The position numbers and the translations under genes were made by a program. The notes under the pieces are model-generated. The model did not search any database. It was not told the origin of the DNA and saw only the letters and a program-made list of their open reading frames with translations. This document shows positions 1 through 55,000 of a DNA stretch of 64,000 bases, piece after piece; the stretch's first letter is position 1; every line of letters starts with the position of its first letter. This DNA comes from Paulinella micropora (taxonomy: Eukaryota > Cercozoa > Imbricatea > Euglyphida), in assembly GCA_009731375.1 (NCBI GenBank), contig BJOX01000192.1, positions 144,624 to 208,623 of the forward strand, written 5' to 3'.

Positions 1-3000
1 CCCGTGTTGCGTCCCCCCAAATCTCCTTACTACCCAGACGAACGAGGTCTTAAAGCTGCGGCATTGGAAAAGTCTCATAAAATTACGCAAAGACTCGTTT
101 TCGGGGAATTTGAAACTTTACTTGACACCAAAATTTCCACAAGTCCACAAGTCTCGCAAAATATTCCGCAACAACCACGCAAACATAATCCATTTTCTAG
201 TCTGCGGACCGGCCAGAGCAGAGAAGGGAGAGAAGAGAGTGGAGTGGGTGAGGGAGAGCAACGACTTGGGCCCACCTCTGTCAACAAGTTTAGCAACCAA
301 ATAGGTCCCACCTCACGACAACTCCAAATCTCTAGTTCTAGACCAATCACAGCACTCCCACCAACACAGACAACAAACACGCAACCCATCAACCCTCCCG
401 TCATAACCTTCAAAGATATAAATGAAATAGCTAAAACGTTGATGAATGAGTGCNNNNNNNNNNNNNNNNNNNNNNNNNNNNNNNNNNNNNNNNNNNNNNN
501 NNNNNNNNNNNNNNNNNNNNNNNNNNNNNNNNNNNNNNNNNNNNNNNNNNNNNNNNNNNNNNNNNNNNNNNNNNNNNNNNNNNNNNNNNNNNNNNNNNNN
601 NNNNNNNNNNNNNNNNNNNNNNNNNNNNNNNNNNNNNNNNNNNNNNNNNNNNNNNNNNNNNNNNNNNNNNNNNNNNNNNNNNNNNNNNNNNNNNNNNNNN
701 NNNNNNNNNNNNNNNNNNNNNNNNNNNNNNNNNNNNNNNNNNNNNNNNNNNNNNNNNNNATGCTAGTAGGATATGATCTATTTCGGGAACTATACCGCGA
801 AGGGGATGGTAAGAAGATAATTTCCGGAGTGAGAGATGTGAGATTTAATATTCACAAAATCGGTAAACAAGCTCATCCTCCTAAACTAGTGTCGTGGGAT
901 AATGATGACTCTGAGGGGGAGAATGAGAATGAGAGCGAGCAACCACACACATCTCCACAAGCGTCACCACCCCAATCACCACCCCAATCACCACCTCAAT
1001 CACCTAAGTCACCGCACAACGTCAACAACGACCACCCAACAACACACTTTGATGAAGTTGAGGGGGAGACAGAGAATGTTGATATCGATGCGAATGAGAA
1101 TGAGCATGAAAATGAGCATGTGGAGAAGAATACATTGGATCACAAACATACACGCCTACACACAAGTCCAGAGCCACATTATCCACAACAATTACCCCCA
1201 GAGCACAAGATCAAGCCACAAGAGCATACAAATGAACAAGATCCAACAGATCCACTAAAAATACATGAAAGAAGAGCATACGAAGAAAAATCACCACCAT
1301 CTAAGGGATTAACGTGGGAGCAGAGTCAGAGAGTAACGGAGAGTAACATAATCCCCGGTAAAAGGCAGCGCAAGGCAGTAGAGAGATTTACCCCTAGCAA
1401 TGAGCCCAAGAGAGAAAAGAGAGAGGCTCAAGAGCTAATAGGTAAGGTAGTAAGAGTGCCCGCGCGTGCATGGGGAGATGGATGGGCGAAGAAAAAGTAC
1501 GGTGAGGGATGGGAGAGCATAGTACGAGTAGGGGTAGTCAGCAGAGTGAGTGACCCCAGAGATAGACTCGTAGTAAGAGACAGACCTCAGCCCACCCACA
1601 TAGTTAAGTTTGAGGACGAAGAAGAACGGATGTTGAATTCGGAAATCCTCAAATACTCCGTGAAAGATCCCGAATACCCGTTACAAAGTCCCGCTAATAT
1701 GTTTTTATGCGATGACCGTATGGTGGCAGATGAGATTCGTGATTTTTATTTGTATGTAGATATCAGAGTACCCAAAGATGTCATAGAGGAAGGTTTGACA
1801 GCTAAAGATGTTTTAGAGGGTATGAAAACAGAGCTAAAAGCTCTTCAATCCTTTAACACATACACATGGGTACCCCATAAGGAGGCAAGCAAGGCAGGAG
1901 TTAGTAAGATAGTTAGATTGACATGGGTTCACAAAGTAAAGTTAGATGAGAACGGGAAAAAGTTCATAAAGTCTCGTTTAGCTTTACGGGGAGATATGTT
2001 AGAACCCGGTGTTAGCTATAACCCAGATCAGCTCTTTGTTCCTTGCGCCGCGCACCATTCACTTTTATTTCTCGCCAAACTAGCTGCCTGGCACAAACAC
2101 AAACTATACGGCATAGATTTTAAAAATGCATACCTAAATGCTCGTATGAATGACCCTGTTTATGCATATGCGCCAGAGAGTGTAGACAGAGAAGGGCATG
2201 AGGGGATGATATGGCGTATAGATGGTGCTTTATATGGTGCACCACAGGCAGGAAGAAGATGGTATGAGATATTAGCACCCAAGTTAGAGGAGCTAGGTTT
2301 TAGGTTGCTAGATTCAGACTTATGTATGTTTGTAGAAAATGATAAAGCTTTGAGAGAGGCGATAGTAGGGATATTTCATGTTGATGACTTGTTGTTCACC
2401 GCACCAAACAAACAAGCATATGAGCGTTTTGCGTCCGCATTAGAAAAACATTTCCCGCTCAAAAGACTCGGTATTGCCCGTGAATTCAAAGGAATAGAGA
2501 TAGAGCAATCGAACGGGAAAATAATTTTGCATCAGCGAAAATATCAGCAGCAGATACTAAAAGAGGTAGGCTACGATTCTGCTAAACCCGTTAGTACTCC
2601 AGCGCAAGAACATTTCACGGAACCGATGTCGGAATCAGCTAGCTTGCGAAAATTTTCAATTCCTAGTCTAGTTGGTCGTTTGCTATTTCTCGCAAAGATG
2701 ACAAGACCCGATATAGAACAAGCACTAAATTCGGCAAGTGTCATGCAAACTATCGATAAGGGAATAACTTATGCGATGTTAGGCAGAATCTTTCGTTATT
2801 TAGTTAACTCTTATCGAGGTTTAGCTTACCATGAGCCTAAGTCAGAGCAAGAAGGGCAAACCTATCCAAAACTTTCCATGTGGCCCGACGCGGCTCACAA
2901 AGTTTGTAAGAAAACAGGGAAGTCCCGCACTGGATTCGTGATCCTATGGGGCAGCGATCCAGTTGCATGGTTATCAAAGCGACAGAGTCGCATCGCCCTG

Positions 3001-3339
3001 AGTTCCAATGATGCTGAAATATTTGCAGCAACTGAGTGCATTAGAGAGGGACTTGCACTAAAACACATTACACAAGAACTAAACATAGCCCAAAAGAGCC
3101 CGATAGAATTATTCGAGGATAACTCTCAAACAGTCTTAGCGGCAGAGAGGGGTATGTCAGGTAATAGAACTAAACACTTACCTTTAGAATTACACTTTAT
3201 GCACCACCTACAGAGAGACGGTGAGATTAAGTTTGTAAAAGTAGGTACGAAGAAGCAGATAGGTGATGTAATGACAAAATATTTACCGAAAGAACAATTC
3301 GAGTATTTACTTAACAAATTTACGGTAAAGCTCAAGTAA
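1..3339 (+). CDS. Ty1/copia retrotransposon Pol, 5'-truncated by the window edge
   Basis: The frame is open from base 1 to the TAA at 3337-3339, apart from an N run at 453-769. Just after the gap is the tail of a copia integrase (a GYD...YRE...RDVRF block). A proline-rich and acidic linker follows (about nt 900-1600). The reverse transcriptase starts near nt 1830 and contains IDFKNAYLNA, ALYGAPQAGRRWYE and the active-site box FHVDDLL, where copia elements more often have YVDD. RNase H runs from about nt 2880 to 3280 with WPDAAH, LSSNDAE, EDNSQT and RTKHLPLELHF, ending in DVMTKYL. This order (integrase before RT) is diagnostic of Ty1/copia and not Ty3/gypsy. Gag, protease and most of integrase lie outside the window or in the gap. 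Residues 1-150, before the gap, do not look like integrase, so the gap may hide a rearrangement or be mis-sized. The readable frame has no stop, so the element is young or still active. Confidence 0.93.
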   Translation, partial: PVLRPPKSPYYPDERGLKAAALEKSHKITQRLVFGEFETLLDTKISTSPQVSQNIPQQPRKHNPFSSLRTGQSREGREESGVGEGEQRLGPTSVNKFSNQIGPTSRQLQISSSRPITALPPTQTTNTQPINPPVITFKDINEIAKTLMNECXXXXXXXXXXXXXXXXXXXXXXXXXXXXXXXXXXXXXXXXXXXXXXXXXXXXXXXXXXXXXXXXXXXXXXXXXXXXXXXXXXXXXXXXXXXXXXXXXXXXXXMLVGYDLFRELYREGDGKKIISGVRDVRFNIHKIGKQAHPPKLVSWDNDDSEGENENESEQPHTSPQASPPQSPPQSPPQSPKSPHNVNNDHPTTHFDEVEGETENVDIDANENEHENEHVEKNTLDHKHTRLHTSPEPHYPQQLPPEHKIKPQEHTNEQDPTDPLKIHERRAYEEKSPPSKGLTWEQSQRVTESNIIPGKRQRKAVERFTPSNEPKREKREAQELIGKVVRVPARAWGDGWAKKKYGEGWESIVRVGVVSRVSDPRDRLVVRDRPQPTHIVKFEDEEERMLNSEILKYSVKDPEYPLQSPANMFLCDDRMVADEIRDFYLYVDIRVPKDVIEEGLTAKDVLEGMKTELKALQSFNTYTWVPHKEASKAGVSKIVRLTWVHKVKLDENGKKFIKSRLALRGDMLEPGVSYNPDQLFVPCAAHHSLLFLAKLAAWHKHKLYGIDFKNAYLNARMNDPVYAYAPESVDREGHEGMIWRIDGALYGAPQAGRRWYEILAPKLEELGFRLLDSDLCMFVENDKALREAIVGIFHVDDLLFTAPNKQAYERFASALEKHFPLKRLGIAREFKGIEIEQSNGKIILHQRKYQQQILKEVGYDSAKPVSTPAQEHFTEPMSESASLRKFSIPSLVGRLLFLAKMTRPDIEQALNSASVMQTIDKGITYAMLGRIFRYLVNSYRGLAYHEPKSEQEGQTYPKLSMWPDAAHKVCKKTGKSRTGFVILWGSDPVAWLSKRQSRIALSSNDAEIFAATECIREGLALKHITQELNIAQKSPIELFEDNSQTVLAAERGMSGNRTKHLPLELHFMHHLQRDGEIKFVKVGTKKQIGDVMTKYLPKEQFEYLLNKFTVKLK

Positions 3340-3775
3340 TTTCGGGATTTGCGTGTCCACTCACCTATATTTGCTTTGAGTGTTTTGTGCAGTTTGTTGC
3401 TTGTTGCAGCAGCTTTGTTTTGCGCAGGGGTCAAGAGCCGTCGAGCCGAGGCTGGGTAGCCGACTGCCACGCGAGGCCGGCAGCCGCGAGGCTTTCCCTG
3501 GCTAACTTAGCAATTTAAATTCTTTCTATCATGCTTTCTGTCCTAGAATAGGAAATCTATTTTTTTTTTTTATTTTGCTACCCTCTACGGGAAGCGCTTG
3601 CAAATTTTTGAACACATACATACTTCATACATGTTACTGCATGACCACATATATACATACATAGAGGATGTGATGTAAATGGGAGTTGATATTTAACCTT
3701 CGGGTAACCCATAACTGATCCTCAACACTATTTTTTTTTATATTTACACACTAATATAGCCTATGACTTGCGACT
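3340..3775 (+). other. copia 3' untranslated region, no gene seen
   Basis: This stretch lies between the copia stop codon and the polypurine tract. It contains a GC-rich, hairpin-prone patch near 3430-3500 and T-runs at about 3560 and 3730. I see no open frame worth calling. Confidence 0.6.
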
Positions 3776-3787
3776 AAGGGGGAGCGT
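3776..3787 (+). other. polypurine tract of the copia element
   Basis: The sequence aagggggagcgt sits directly before a TG-starting repeat. It has the form and place of the plus-strand primer tract of Ty1/copia elements. Confidence 0.75.
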
Positions 3788-4383
3788 TGTAATGTACTAC
3801 TAATACCCGTTACTCCACCTAGACAATTTACCGGTAATTTGGATAGTCTTAGTCATAGGCAGGTTCATAGGCCGGACAGTTATTAATACCTTTATTACTG
3901 ACAAGGACACTTTCTAGAGTATTCGCGAATCATAGTCTGGAAAGCCTAGAATCAAATGAGTATTACCATTCTGTAAAGGTCATAACATCATAAAATTTGT
4001 GTGACCCAAAGTCATTAAAAGTCTTTTCTTCGGTTATCAGACTATACCCTTAGCGGGGTAGCTTCCCTAAACTCTGCGTTTGAGTGATAGATTACTTTGG
4101 CAGGTGTATGACGAAAATGCTATTTCCGTCATAAAATCGGGAGTGGGTACTGTAGGCATCACCACCGGATAGCCGGTAAAAAGTACATTTTCCTGGTGAC
4201 AGGCGCACCAGCTTGTTTTTCAGTATTATTTGTCCGGATCGGACCTGATGCCATTTTATTCCTGGTCTGTTGCCGTTTTCCTTTTTGGCTTCACTGAGCT
4301 AATACAACGAGACATCATTCTCATTCTTGAGGACTGTGGTTGTATTACCGACTTTTTTTCGAGCTATCGTTGGGGGCATTACA
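3788..4383 (+). mobile_element. 3' LTR of the copia element
   Basis: This 596-bp block begins TGTAATG and ends CATTACA, a perfect 7-bp terminal inverted repeat with TG...CA ends, and it follows the polypurine tract directly. Its last roughly 250 bp (from about 4120) are clearly similar, in inverse orientation, to 50970-51236 and 61112-61362, which bracket the gypsy element further along. The 5' LTR is outside the window. Confidence 0.82.
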
Positions 4384-5435
4384 AACTGAAGTCAAAGTTC
4401 TTAAATTTAGAAAGGATCAACTATTGCCTTTTTCCCACTTTATTGCCTTTTCCCCTGATTTCCCGTGAAACACGCACGTTACGGTAAATTTGTGCCCGGC
4501 AAGGTAACAAGAGTGAACGGAGAAACAATATTTGATTTGCTTTTTACATCTCATGACTGAGGAAACTTTTTTCCAAATGCAAATTCTGGACACTTGAACT
4601 ACAAGTTGGACTTGAAGCCATCCTTCAAGTACTTTACAGTAGTTTTTGCAAAGCTCAGCTTACCAAACTCACAATCTACGTTCAGTCATGACCGTACTTT
4701 GCAACCCAAGTCTGCAACAAGTAGAAATCTATGTAAATAAACGAAGTGACTGCTCTGCTGTTTACTGGTATTTCACATGCTCTCTGGAGTCAGGACTTAA
4801 TGCAGCCATAGAGATCTTTAATAAGACTTCGTTGTGTAATTACCCCTTGGGGTTGTATCCAAACTCACAACTTCTAGCTATTTCTTGTGATAGACTGAGT
4901 TTCAGTTTTCATTTGACATCATAGAATACTAAGTCTTGCCACTCTGAGATTCAGGAATGAGTAGGAACTTCAAATAGTGGCCTACTAATGAAAAGGAAAG
5001 CGAACATGTTGCTACCCAGTAATGAAGTATTCCGATGATATATAACAAATTAGAAGAAGAAGAAAAAAAAAGTTAAAAATTTTCGAGCACAGCTCACATA
5101 ACAAACATCAATTAGAAATTTCTAACAGAGCTTTGCTAGTATATTCATGTGCTTGGATAAAAGAAATAGAGATGCAGTGTCTGCCTGAGCGCTGAGCTAT
5201 GTCACTTGATGATGATGACGTGTGCTTGTTGATTGCACGGTTCGACCTTTCCACCATTTCCTACGAAGTGATGGCGGGAAATCGGCTATAAAATGTGTAC
5301 AGCTTCCCGGAATCTTGTTGTAAAATATGCTGCAAATGTCCAGCTATCTTGATATAGCTGTGCTTCACTGAATTGACTGATCGTCACTACGATCAGTGAT
5401 TGGTCACTGTGCTATACTACTGATTGATACTAGGT
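4384..5435. other. intergenic, nothing recognised
   Basis: This is unique-looking DNA of mixed composition with short open frames (4230-4487, 4646-4924) that have no recognisable content. It separates the copia element from the 3' end of gene A. Confidence 0.5.
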
Positions 5436-5439
5436 CTTT

Positions 5440-5791
5440 TCCACCGTTCTGGTGATCACAAAAAAACTGAGGCGCTCAGGCTTCTTGAGTGGGCGCTCGA
5501 GTTTGGCTTGCAAACTTGCTTCTAAAGCAAAAGTGGTATTTTGCACGTCCACTTCTTGCCCCTGTTAGATAATAAAAAATACATCTTTTTCACCCGGCAA
5601 AAGGCTGCGCATGCGAGGTCCAAGACGATTGGCTAGTGAATAGTCTTTTTTGGTGTAATCTAACGTCCTCTTCCTCTTGCCCTGTTGAATGACCACGTCT
5701 TCTTCTCCAGGCAAACCGAGGCGCGGGCGAGGTCAAGACGGTTGTGCTGATGAATTGTCGTTTTGTACCAAGAAACGTCTTGTTTGCCCTG
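5440..5791 (-). repeat. degenerate 3'-half copies of the terminal exon of gene A
   Basis: At least three units with a period of about 110-120 bp (starting near 5556, 5677 and 5783) resemble the last 50 bp of the terminal coding exon plus its 3' flank. Each has a TTGCCC-TGTTA-type block followed by a CAGGCA...GGCGC...GCGAGG block. A fourth, weaker unit may start near 5440. They lie just downstream of the stop codon. Confidence 0.6.
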
Positions 5792-48934
<43,143 letters not shown>

Positions 48935-49201
48935 CAAGACATGCCGACATTAACATCTACCATTAGTAGCACAGACTGCGAGAACAAGTACGATTTCACT
49001 GGACTCACACCTACTAGGATTCACAGGCCCGACATCATATCGGCATCTCTAGCTAGGCATCAGTCAAGCTCTCCAACAGTCGCGAGCTGCATCGGGCGAG
49101 ACAGATATTTGATCTTCCTCATCCACCCACCCACCCACCGCACTTTATTACACTTCCACATCACTCGCCCCACACCTTCGGCAACATCATTTTTGATTTG
49201 T

Positions 49202-49239
<38 letters not shown>

Positions 49240-50750
49240 GATTATTATTATTATTATTATCATTATCTTTATTATTATTATTATTATTATTATTATTGTT
49301 GTTGTTGTTGTTGTTGTTGTTGTACATTTCCCCAAGTCTGCCGAATTTTATCGTATCCAAGTCGAAGATCGAACACAATGCACTGTCTAGCTTTTAAGTA
49401 CAACACAAGTGGGCTTCCTTCCTCCTTTGCGTTTGCGGGAGAAGCAGGTAGGTAGGTAGGTAAATAGATAGGTAGTAGGCAGATAGATAGATAAGATAAA
49501 GATGTATAGATGGGAAGGAGAAACAAAAGAGAGACGATATGTAGTTTTTCTCATTAATGTTTGCATATTTGAACTATTCGAAACTAAGTTTATTTCGCTA
49601 ATATATAGATTAAACTAGATTAAAATGTTTTTTTAGTTGAATCTTTCACCAAGTAGTGAAATTGCTGTTTACATAATCTAGATAATTATTTTTTTACTAG
49701 CAACTCGTCACCCCTAGGAGTGCTGCATATGTAAGTTGTAGTGGTCGTTAGAGCCCCATCAACTTCAAAGCAGGTTATCTCAGTCAATATTCAAGATTTT
49801 AAGGTGCTGTTTGAACAGAATTCAATGTTGTTATTAGGAATTGTCTGCCGGAGGTTTAGTTTTGCAGTGTATTAAAGGTATTGCTGTGTTCCAGAGTATG
49901 TTCTGAATTTTGACAAACTAATTTCGACCTATATTCTTCTAGTTTTCATTTTCCACCGTACTGCTCTGCAAAAACCCTTAGGCAGGATTACTAAACATAA
50001 CATGTGAATTCATTTGCGCACTTGTGCGTAAAAATGAGTGCAGAGTGCATCATGCAAACAGTATTTTTCAGTTAAAAATATCATACTTGCTATGTCCTGC
50101 AAAGTGAAAATTGCGGTCGAAAATAAGGGTTTCAAGAACGCGGAAGATTAAGTTTTCTAATGAAAACACTTGTTTCATGCTTGCTTTTGCTTGAAACGAT
50201 GTGGATTCAACACATACATGCTTTGGATTCTGGACCTCCGACATGAAAAAAGTGTAGCAGGCCAGTGAATTTTTAAATAATTTTTGACAAGACCATCTAA
50301 TTCCCTGAGAGGAAACCAGAAAAATGTCCAAAAAATTTAAACAAACAGGCCTATCGACATACGTAGCCTTTGAAGTGAAGGCAGCACCAAATTTTTTTTT
50401 TTTTTTTTGTTACTGTTTTTGCGGGGTCGAGATTTGTAAAAGTCATAGCTAGAGAGGGTTGTGTGTCTGTGTGTGTGTGTGTGTCTGTGTGTGTGTGTTT
50501 TGTGTGTGTATGTGTATGTGTGTGTGTGTGTGTGTGTGTGTATTTCTCATGCATACTTTCACGTCCCGTGGCCTTGCACAGTCTTTCCAAACGTTATGTC
50601 AATGCTGTCTGCAAAATAGTGTGTTGTGAACTTATCTGTAGCATGTATTGTTTTTTTTTAAAGCAAAAAACCCTTGTTTGCATCTGTCTTTTATCGCTTA
50701 TATATCTGTTGTGTGTGCTTTTCTGGGAATGTAATGTGCTGAATCTATTC
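48935..50750. other. 3' flank of gene B and intergenic DNA
   Basis: It contains (GTT)n and (ATT)n at 49200-49325, a short GTAG/GATA tract at 49446-49500, a T-run at 50392-50408 and (TG)n at 50460-50540. The rest is AT-rich and unique, with no coding signal I would support. Confidence 0.6.
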
Positions 50751-50761
50751 CTATTCTGTAG

Positions 50762-50830
50762 GCGCAGATAGGTAAATATGCGACCTTTTGTTATATTAAT
50801 ACCCCTATACACAGCTTAAGCGCAGTGATG
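50762..50830 (+). mobile_element. LTR-like fragment, family 2
   Basis: TGTAGGCGCAGATAGGTAAA and on to CCCCTATACACAG matches 61585-61647 in inverse orientation. At the other locus it follows a polypurine tract, so it is probably an LTR start. Confidence 0.5.
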
Positions 50831-50969
50831 TATATTTTGTCGGTTATAATCAAAAGATATTATTTATTGTAAGCCGGGGTATTAATCCTTCCAATTCCAC
50901 AGCACTATGAAAATAACCTAATCTTCCTCCTCTGCAAAGAGAGGAAACCAGTTATGGCGGAAAATGTAG

Positions 50970-51830
50970 TGTTACAATCCCCGAAGATAGCTCAATAAAA
51001 AGTCGGTAATACAACCAGACACAAATCCCCAAAAGAGAATGATGTCTCGTTATATTAGCTCAGTGAAGCCGAAAAGAAAACGGCAACAGACCAAGGTTAA
51101 AATGGCATTAGGTCAAATCCGGCCAAACGATATTGAAAATAATGGGAAAAAACTAGGTGCACCTGACACCAGAAAAAGGGTACTTTTTACCGGCTATCCG
51201 GGGGGTGATGCCTACAGTACCCCTTCCCGTTTTTATGACGGAAATATGCAATATTTTCGTCATATAATTGCTGATTTCTTTTCTGCACAAACGCTACGGG
51301 GTGTCGCAACTAAGTGCATTAACCCACGGATAGACGGTGCAGTGGATATATAAAACGCATACGCCAGACACGAGTCAACTATAAATCTCCAGCCTCGTTT
51401 TTGTAAATAAAAACTCCTCCTTCCACACTTGTTGTCCCCCCCGTAACTTAATTCTGAGGCAGTATGTCAAGAACAAATAGTATTACTATTGCAATAAAAG
51501 CAGCGTTATAATTTTTCTCCTTCTCCAAAAACACTTCCGATCAGTAAATACATTGTCTTTTAATAACATACCCTTGTATTCAATCGGTTACCTTAATATA
51601 GTACTAGGGGGCCAGACCTAATAACTATATCCAAAGCCGGGGTGAGTGAGCCCGACCATGCGATATGCCGACACAAGTAGAGACGGACCGTGCTGGTATG
51701 ACGATATTAAGTATATCCAAAGAAAAAAATTTAATATGTCTACTATGAGAACATTTTTTGAGAACATCACCCTGGATACTTGAAGCAGGGTCGTACCAGG
51801 AACACCATCGCTAAACTCACAAGCGATCCC
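50970..51830 (-). mobile_element. 3' LTR of the Ty3/gypsy element (outer limit firm, inner limit approximate)
   Basis: On the minus strand it ends GGGGATTGTAACA at 50970. Bases 50970-51236 match 61112-61362 with a single G indel in a G-run. A TATATA box lies near 51349-51354. The inner edge is not resolved; a polypurine-like AAGGGGATCGCT before TGTGAG near 51826 is my best guess. Confidence 0.65.
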
Positions 51831-52011
51831 CTTATACGGTGTCGTATCCATTTGCCGATTGACCCTCGCACTCATATGTTGCGATAAAAATGCCAAGTAA
51901 CAACAATGGTATAAAAACATTTTAATAAGACATGATCTGACATGGGCACTATGAGATTAATCCACATGCAGCTTTCAATGTCCGACGCGTGATAAAAGAA
52001 AAAAATGTCAC

Positions 52012-55000
52012 TTACTGCCTTCGTCGCCTTGCGCGAACCCCTTTGCCAGGTGGCGGGCCGCCAACAAAAGTCAAGTCAAACTTCGACTCCTCCAGAATGT
52101 CCCATATTTTGTTAGGGATGGCGCCCAAAGATAAGTCAAAAGGAATGTCAAGCACTCCTCTAGGCAGTGACTGAATAGTCCACGCAGTGTGGTCTTTGTC
52201 TCGAAGGGTAATAGTATCATCCCATGTCTCGAGATTTTTCGCGTCTTTGTACACCGGTAAATATTGTCTAGCTTTTGGATCCTCAACAGGGTCCATGCTT
52301 CTCCAAAAATGGAGTACCGGTTGTATCGTTTTTGCTGCTAAGGATCTCTTCGATGTCCGTGCTGCCCGTGTAGTCTGCGGGACCGCCACAGCTCGCATGA
52401 GATAAAGATCTGAGAGAGTGTCATCGGCAACATGAGATTCTGCCGGTCTCAACAGATAAAAAGCGTCTCGGACCCACTTGATGGCCGCAATCGCCTCTCC
52501 TTCCTTCCATCGCACATGTCGAATGTCCACATTACCCGCGTTCGGGTTAGTGTCCTTCTCCCCTCCTCCTCCATGGACATCCGTCGCTCGCGTCGACCTT
52601 GCCACCTTCCTCGGTTGGTCGAAGATGAGATCGTTTTGCGCTCTCCTCCTCTGCGCCTCCGTGAACTTCTCCTTCGTACCGCCGCGGACTATGGGGGCTT
52701 TAGACTGAGTCCCCGCCGCGCTTTTGCGGTTTGAGTCTTCCTTACTCTCCTTCTCGGTCTCCTCCTTCTCCGTGACAGGTGCCCGATAGGCATTCTCCTC
52801 CTCTAAGGTATCCTCCTTCTGTATAGGCGGTACCTCTTTGAAGTCCTCCTTCATCCGTTTCAACGCCTCCTCAACGGATTCATCCTCAAGTAAGAAGGGG
52901 TCATATTTGATCAGCCTTCGAACATTCACAATCTGCACCTTCCCTCTACCCCTGATCTTATAATTCAGAGGTCCCATCTGTTCCATGATCTGGTATGGTC
53001 CTTTCCAGTGGGTAAACAGCTTAGAGCTAACCCCCTTAGGGACTTGAGGATGGTACAAGAGTACAATATCCCCAACCTGGAAACGGACTTGATCTAAGTG
53101 CGCTTGTCGCACTCCTTGTGCGTCAGTCTTTCTGCGCTCCGCCTCCCTGTGCGCCGCAACTATTTGTTCCGCCTCCATCTTCGCTCTTAGTCTCATCCCG
53201 AACAACTCATCCTCATCTGCCCAAGTGTCTTTTGGATGCAGAAGTGAGGTTGGGATATTAGGCTCTCGGCCGTAAACCAATTGATATGGCGAGACTGAGC
53301 TCCTGGCTCCTCCTAATGCCGATGAGGGTAGACAGTTCATTGCAAAGGCAAATGAAGGTGCTGCCTCCACCCAGGCTCTCTGATTCTCCTTCTTCATACA
53401 GTACATCTTAAGCGAGGCTTTGAGAGGTCTATGTACCCGCTCGATCTTGCCATTCGCTCTCGGGTTATAGGCAGTAACATATTGCCATTTCATCCCGTAG
53501 TACTTAGATAGTCTGTCGATGACTTCATTATTAAAGTCAGAACCTCGATCAGAACATATCTTTCTAGGCACTCCGATCTGCGAGACGATCCTATCGATCA
53601 GAGCCTCCGCAGTTGTCTTGCCTGTAGCGTCCTTAACAGGAACAACCCAGACATAATTGGTGGCTCGATCTATTGCGGTAAGAAGGTATCTGTACCCTTC
53701 TGCCGATTCGGGGAAAGGTCCCACATGATCGATGTGTAAAAATTCAAACATCCCGGCGTGTAACGGGAATGTACCGATCAGGCCAAAGTTCGCCTTCAGC
53801 GGTGTCTTTGTGGTTTTGCATGGGATGCATGCGTCCACTTCCCTGTCTATCTCCTCCTTCATCCCTTTCCACCAAAATCGCCTCGCTATGAACCAATGAG
53901 TTCTTTGTCGACCCGGATGTGCCAGTAAGGGGCAGTTATGGGCTGCGACATATATAAAGCGCCTCAACTTCTCTGGTACCCAGAGAGTCCATTTGTCAGG
54001 CTGTGATGCAAATTTGCCATGCTGGCCCTTGTACCACAATAGCCCATCTCTCCACGCCATCTCCTTCATCTGATCTTTGATCTGTGGAGTCTTTTTAAGC
54101 TCATTAGGGTTCTTGTATAACGTTATGAGCTCCTTGAACTCCGGATCCGTCGCCTGTTGCTGCCTCCACGCGGTAGGCGAGGCGATATGAATAGTACCGT
54201 CCTCCAACCTTACTCCTACCCTTTCCGGGTCTTCATCAAGCTCGCTTCGATTTTCCTGTGGAGGTTCAGTACAGACCTCAGTCGTCTCCTCCTCTTCTTT
54301 TATATTCGCCTTCGCGTTCTCGTATGCCTCATAAGACCACTCAGCGTCTTCGAGAACATGCGCCTCACAGCATATGCCATGCTCCGGGCCTTGAGGACTA
54401 TATCGTAGACCCGTGCGGTCATAACGAACGCCTCTTGCCATCTGCATCGCCTCTATGTGGCTCACCTCGTATACCTTGTCCGTGGACAGGTCCATCATCT
54501 CCACTGATGATACGAGAGCCGACACCTCCGACTGAAACTCTAGCCTGGAAAGGCTATCAGCGACTACGTTTCGCTTTCCCGGTAAGTAGACCATCGTGAA
54601 ATTGAAACATGACAAGAAAGCTTGCCACCGCGCCAAACGGCCGGTTTGTTCATGATTCATCAACCAAAGAAGGTTGTGATGATCGGTCCTAACCGTGAAT
54701 AGAGGTCCTCCCCACAAGTATTCTCTGAGCCTCTTGAGAGCCCATACTACTGCCAACGCCTCCCTCTGTCGCGTGCAGTAATTTCGCTCCGCCGCACACA
54801 GCTTTCTACTAATAAACATGATCGGGCGCAACTTTTTCTCCTCATCTTCTTGTTGCAGCACCGCGCCAATCGCAAACTTAGATGCATCCGTGTCGACTAC
54901 GAACGGTTTCGTAAAGTCGGGCATCATAAGTACTAATCCGCCGTCCTTGGGATCTTTATAAATGATATCTTTGAGCGTATTAAACGCCTGCAAAGCCTCC

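Noticed and set aside
4230-4924. Two short + strand frames (4230-4487, 4646-4924)
   Set aside because: The first overlaps the LTR end; neither has recognisable composition or context.
51039-51353. 104-codon + strand frame, also present at 61181-61423
   Set aside because: It lies antisense within the LTR block and is present only because that block is repeated.
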